Shown here: piece after piece, positions 5,570-6,744 of the stretch | Layout: the number at the start of each line of letters is the position of its first letter | Numbering within the stretch: position 1 is the first letter of the stretch | NCBI GenBank assembly: GCA_016784945.1 | Contig: JADHTP010000176.1 | Span: 1-6,744, forward strand | Length of the DNA: 6,744 nt | Source: Deltaproteobacteria bacterium | GTDB lineage: Bacteria; Myxococcota_A; UBA9042; DTJE01 | Direction: 5' to 3' | Notes under the pieces: generated by a model | Database searches by the model: none | The model's input: the letters and a program-made list of their open reading frames with translations, nothing else | What the model was told of the DNA's origin: nothing | Translations under genes and position numbers: made by a program

Positions 5570-6373
5570 ATGGAAGCAGAAAACGAAGGGTTGAACGAGA
5601 TGGTGGAGTTGGTCCGCGAGAAGCACGCGCTTCTCGGGAGTGACGACTACTTTGCCCTCCTGGGTGTCCCCCGGGAATCGGACACCGTGGCCGCCCGCGA
5701 CGCCTATTTCAAGTTGGCCAAGTATTTCCATCCCGACGCCATCTCGCGTCTGGGGCTGGATGAAGGCACCGAGAAGCAGGCGCTGGAGGTTTTCAAGGCT
5801 CTGTCGGAAGCCTACAACATCCTGGGGGATCGCAAGCGTCGCATCATGTACGAACAGGAAGGGGCCGAGGCCGTTTCCCCCCGTTCGCGGAAGGAGGCCG
5901 CCGCCGCCCGGGACAAGGTGTCCGAGGGACGGATATTCTTCCACAAGGGAAACATGTTCCTCCAGCGGCGGGCGTACGGCGAAGCCGCCAGTTGCTTCTT
6001 CAAGGCCGTGGAGCTGGACGGCACCTCGGGGCGTTACATGTGCTACCTCGGTCATGCCCTGATGCTGAACCTCGAACTGCCCGAAGACCGCCGCCTGGAC
6101 GAGGCCAGGGAATGGTTCGAAAAGGCCATCGAGACGGCCCAGAACGACCACGAGCCCTACTACTACATGTCGCTGTACCACAAGGCCGTCGGCAACCTGG
6201 AAAAGCAGAGGGCAAACCTGCAGGACGCCCTGACAATCAACCCGAACCACGTGGAATCGAAGCGTGAAGCGCGGCTGCTGGCCATGCGGTCACGACGGGG
6301 TTCCAGGTCCGGCGTTCATTCCATCGTCAGCCAGGTGAAGGCCGCCCTCGAGAAGCTCACCAGGAAGAAATAG
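5570..6373 (+). CDS. J-domain protein with TPR repeats
   Basis: The product has 267 residues and no signal peptide, so it is probably cytoplasmic. Residues 26-95 form a DnaJ-type J domain (DYFALLGVPRESD ... FKLAKYFHPD ... ALSEAYNILGDRKRRIMYE) with an intact HPD motif (54-56), the tripeptide needed to stimulate the Hsp70 ATPase. No Gly/Phe region, zinc finger or DnaJ C-terminal domain follows, making it a class III J-protein. Residues 116-230 form about three TPR helical repeats (RAYGEAASCFFKAVELD; LDEAREWFEKAIETA; EKQRANLQDALTINPNH), a protein-binding scaffold. The tail (236-267) is strongly basic. It probably brings a specific client or complex to DnaK; the client is unknown. Start: ATG 5570 is first after an in-frame stop (5540). 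ATG 5600 is an alternative, with GAAGGG 9 nt upstream, and would keep the whole J domain. Confidence 0.85.
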   Translation: MEAENEGLNEMVELVREKHALLGSDDYFALLGVPRESDTVAARDAYFKLAKYFHPDAISRLGLDEGTEKQALEVFKALSEAYNILGDRKRRIMYEQEGAEAVSPRSRKEAAAARDKVSEGRIFFHKGNMFLQRRAYGEAASCFFKAVELDGTSGRYMCYLGHALMLNLELPEDRRLDEAREWFEKAIETAQNDHEPYYYMSLYHKAVGNLEKQRANLQDALTINPNHVESKREARLLAMRSRRGSRSGVHSIVSQVKAALEKLTRKK

Positions 6374-6391
6374 AGCCCCGAACCCGTCCAC

Positions 6392-6744
6392 TCACAATCC
6401 GCAACCCAGTGTCTCGGCCTGCTTGCCCGTGAATCCGCTGTTCCCCGGGGAGAAGCCCCCGTCGCCGGGAATTCCCATTTGGATGGACAACTCCGCGGCG
6501 GTAACCGTGGCGCCCTGGCTGCACAGGATGCCCACCACCGGGCCGCCGCCTCCACCTCCGCCGCCGTTGGCACCGCAGGGGCTGCGCCCCCCTTGAGCAA
6601 GAGAAGCGCCAAGCGCAGGGCGGCACGCCAGTGCCCGCCCGAGATTGGCGCCCGTAGCAGCGACGGAGTCGATGCGACCAGGGGGGTCATAGGGGGGCTG
6701 CGCCCCCCTTGAGTAAGAGAAGCGCCAAGCGCAGGGCGGCACGC
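6392..6744 (-). CDS. C-terminal part of a glycine-rich protein, 5' end replaced or interrupted by a repeat
   Basis: A minus-strand frame stays open from the right edge to TGA (6392-6394). The last 60 residues or so look genuinely coding: ANGGGGGGGGPVVG, then a hydrophobic/Gly/Ser-rich segment with FSPGNSGFTGKQAETLGCGL at the end. The eight glycines use four of five lines' worth of mixed third bases (GGC, GGA, GGT), so they reflect protein-level selection rather than triplet slippage. The style resembles glycine-rich tails of secreted proteins in Myxococcota-type genomes; that comparison is from memory. Upstream of about 6578 the frame is made entirely of the 116-bp GC-rich repeat, whose period is not a multiple of three, so repeat copies are read in different frames. 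The native N-terminus is either beyond the window or has been cut off. A GTG at 6742 could start a 116-residue ORF but has little support. The stop is 18 bp from the convergent J-domain gene. Confidence 0.45.
   Translation of the reverse strand, partial: VPPCAWRFSYSRGAQPPYDPPGRIDSVAATGANLGRALACRPALGASLAQGGRSPCGANGGGGGGGGPVVGILCSQGATVTAAELSIQMGIPGDGGFSPGNSGFTGKQAETLGCGL
6578..6744. repeat. GC-rich direct repeat with 116-bp period, running off the window
   Basis: Bases 6578-6628 and 6694-6744 match at 50 of 51 positions (C6598 versus T6714), a spacing of 116 bp. The window contains one full unit and the first 51 bp of the next, so more may follow. Each copy begins with a GC hairpin: GGGGC-TGC-GCCCC (6578-6590) and GGGGGGC-TGC-GCCCCCC (6692-6708). 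Each then carries GCGC-CAA-GCGC and a long stem (GGGCGGCAC/GTG-C-CCGCCC, 6618-6640 in copy 1). The structure resembles REP/MITE-like intergenic elements. It has no open transposase and I cannot name its family. Confidence 0.8.

Noticed and set aside
6569..6584. Sigma54-like promoter TGGCAC-N5-GGGC
   Set aside because: The -12 part lacks the TT of TTGC, the match lies at the glycine-rich gene/repeat junction, and it points into repeat DNA with no gene behind it.
6681..6708. G-quadruplex from the two G6 runs
   Set aside because: Only two G-runs are present, and an adjacent C6 run would pair with them as a hairpin; four separated G-runs are not available.

Overview
The window is GC-rich, densely coding bacterial DNA, apparently chromosomal, from a Gram-negative organism. 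It encodes an outer-membrane beta-barrel protein with a signal peptide, a LysM lipoprotein with a lipobox, a PilZ protein, a DnaJ/TPR protein and a glycine-rich protein tail. This mix, together with GC-rich sigma70-like promoters, fits the old 'Deltaproteobacteria' (Myxococcota and relatives). That placement is an inference; no rRNA or taxonomic marker is present.

Layout, left to right. Bases 1-120 hold the C-terminal 39 codons of an unidentified plus-strand gene. Bases 221-1285 (+) encode an outer-membrane beta-barrel protein. The convergent spacer 1286-1456 is filled by short tandem repeats (2 x 8 bp, 8 x 7 bp, 4 x 7 bp) and two hairpins. Bases 1457-2659 (-) encode ornithine aminotransferase (rocD), the only gene here with a secure enzymatic assignment. 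A divergent control region (2660-2841) carries a promoter in each direction and a tandem octamer. Then comes a two-gene plus-strand unit: a tandem PilZ-like protein (2842-3690, TTG start) and, 5 bp later, a four-helix membrane protein with a long soluble tail (3696-4478). The tail of the membrane protein gene overlaps by 37 bp the end of a minus-strand gene for a three-LysM lipoprotein (4442-5380). A second divergent region (5381-5569) has a promoter each way and a perfect 12-bp palindrome between them. Bases 5570-6373 (+) encode a J-domain/TPR co-chaperone-like protein. Finally, 6392-6744 (-) holds the C-terminus of a glycine-rich protein. Upstream its reading frame runs into a GC-rich repeat of 116-bp period that continues to the window edge.

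Functionally, several products point to the envelope or its signalling: the beta-barrel, the LysM lipoprotein, the PilZ protein and its membrane partner. Only the PilZ/membrane pair looks like an operon. I see no defence locus, CRISPR array, integrase, transposase or tRNA/rRNA. No complete, clearly new system is visible. The best leads are the 116-bp repeat joined to the glycine-rich gene, the PilZ/membrane pair with an altered c-di-GMP motif, and the stacked heptamer arrays.
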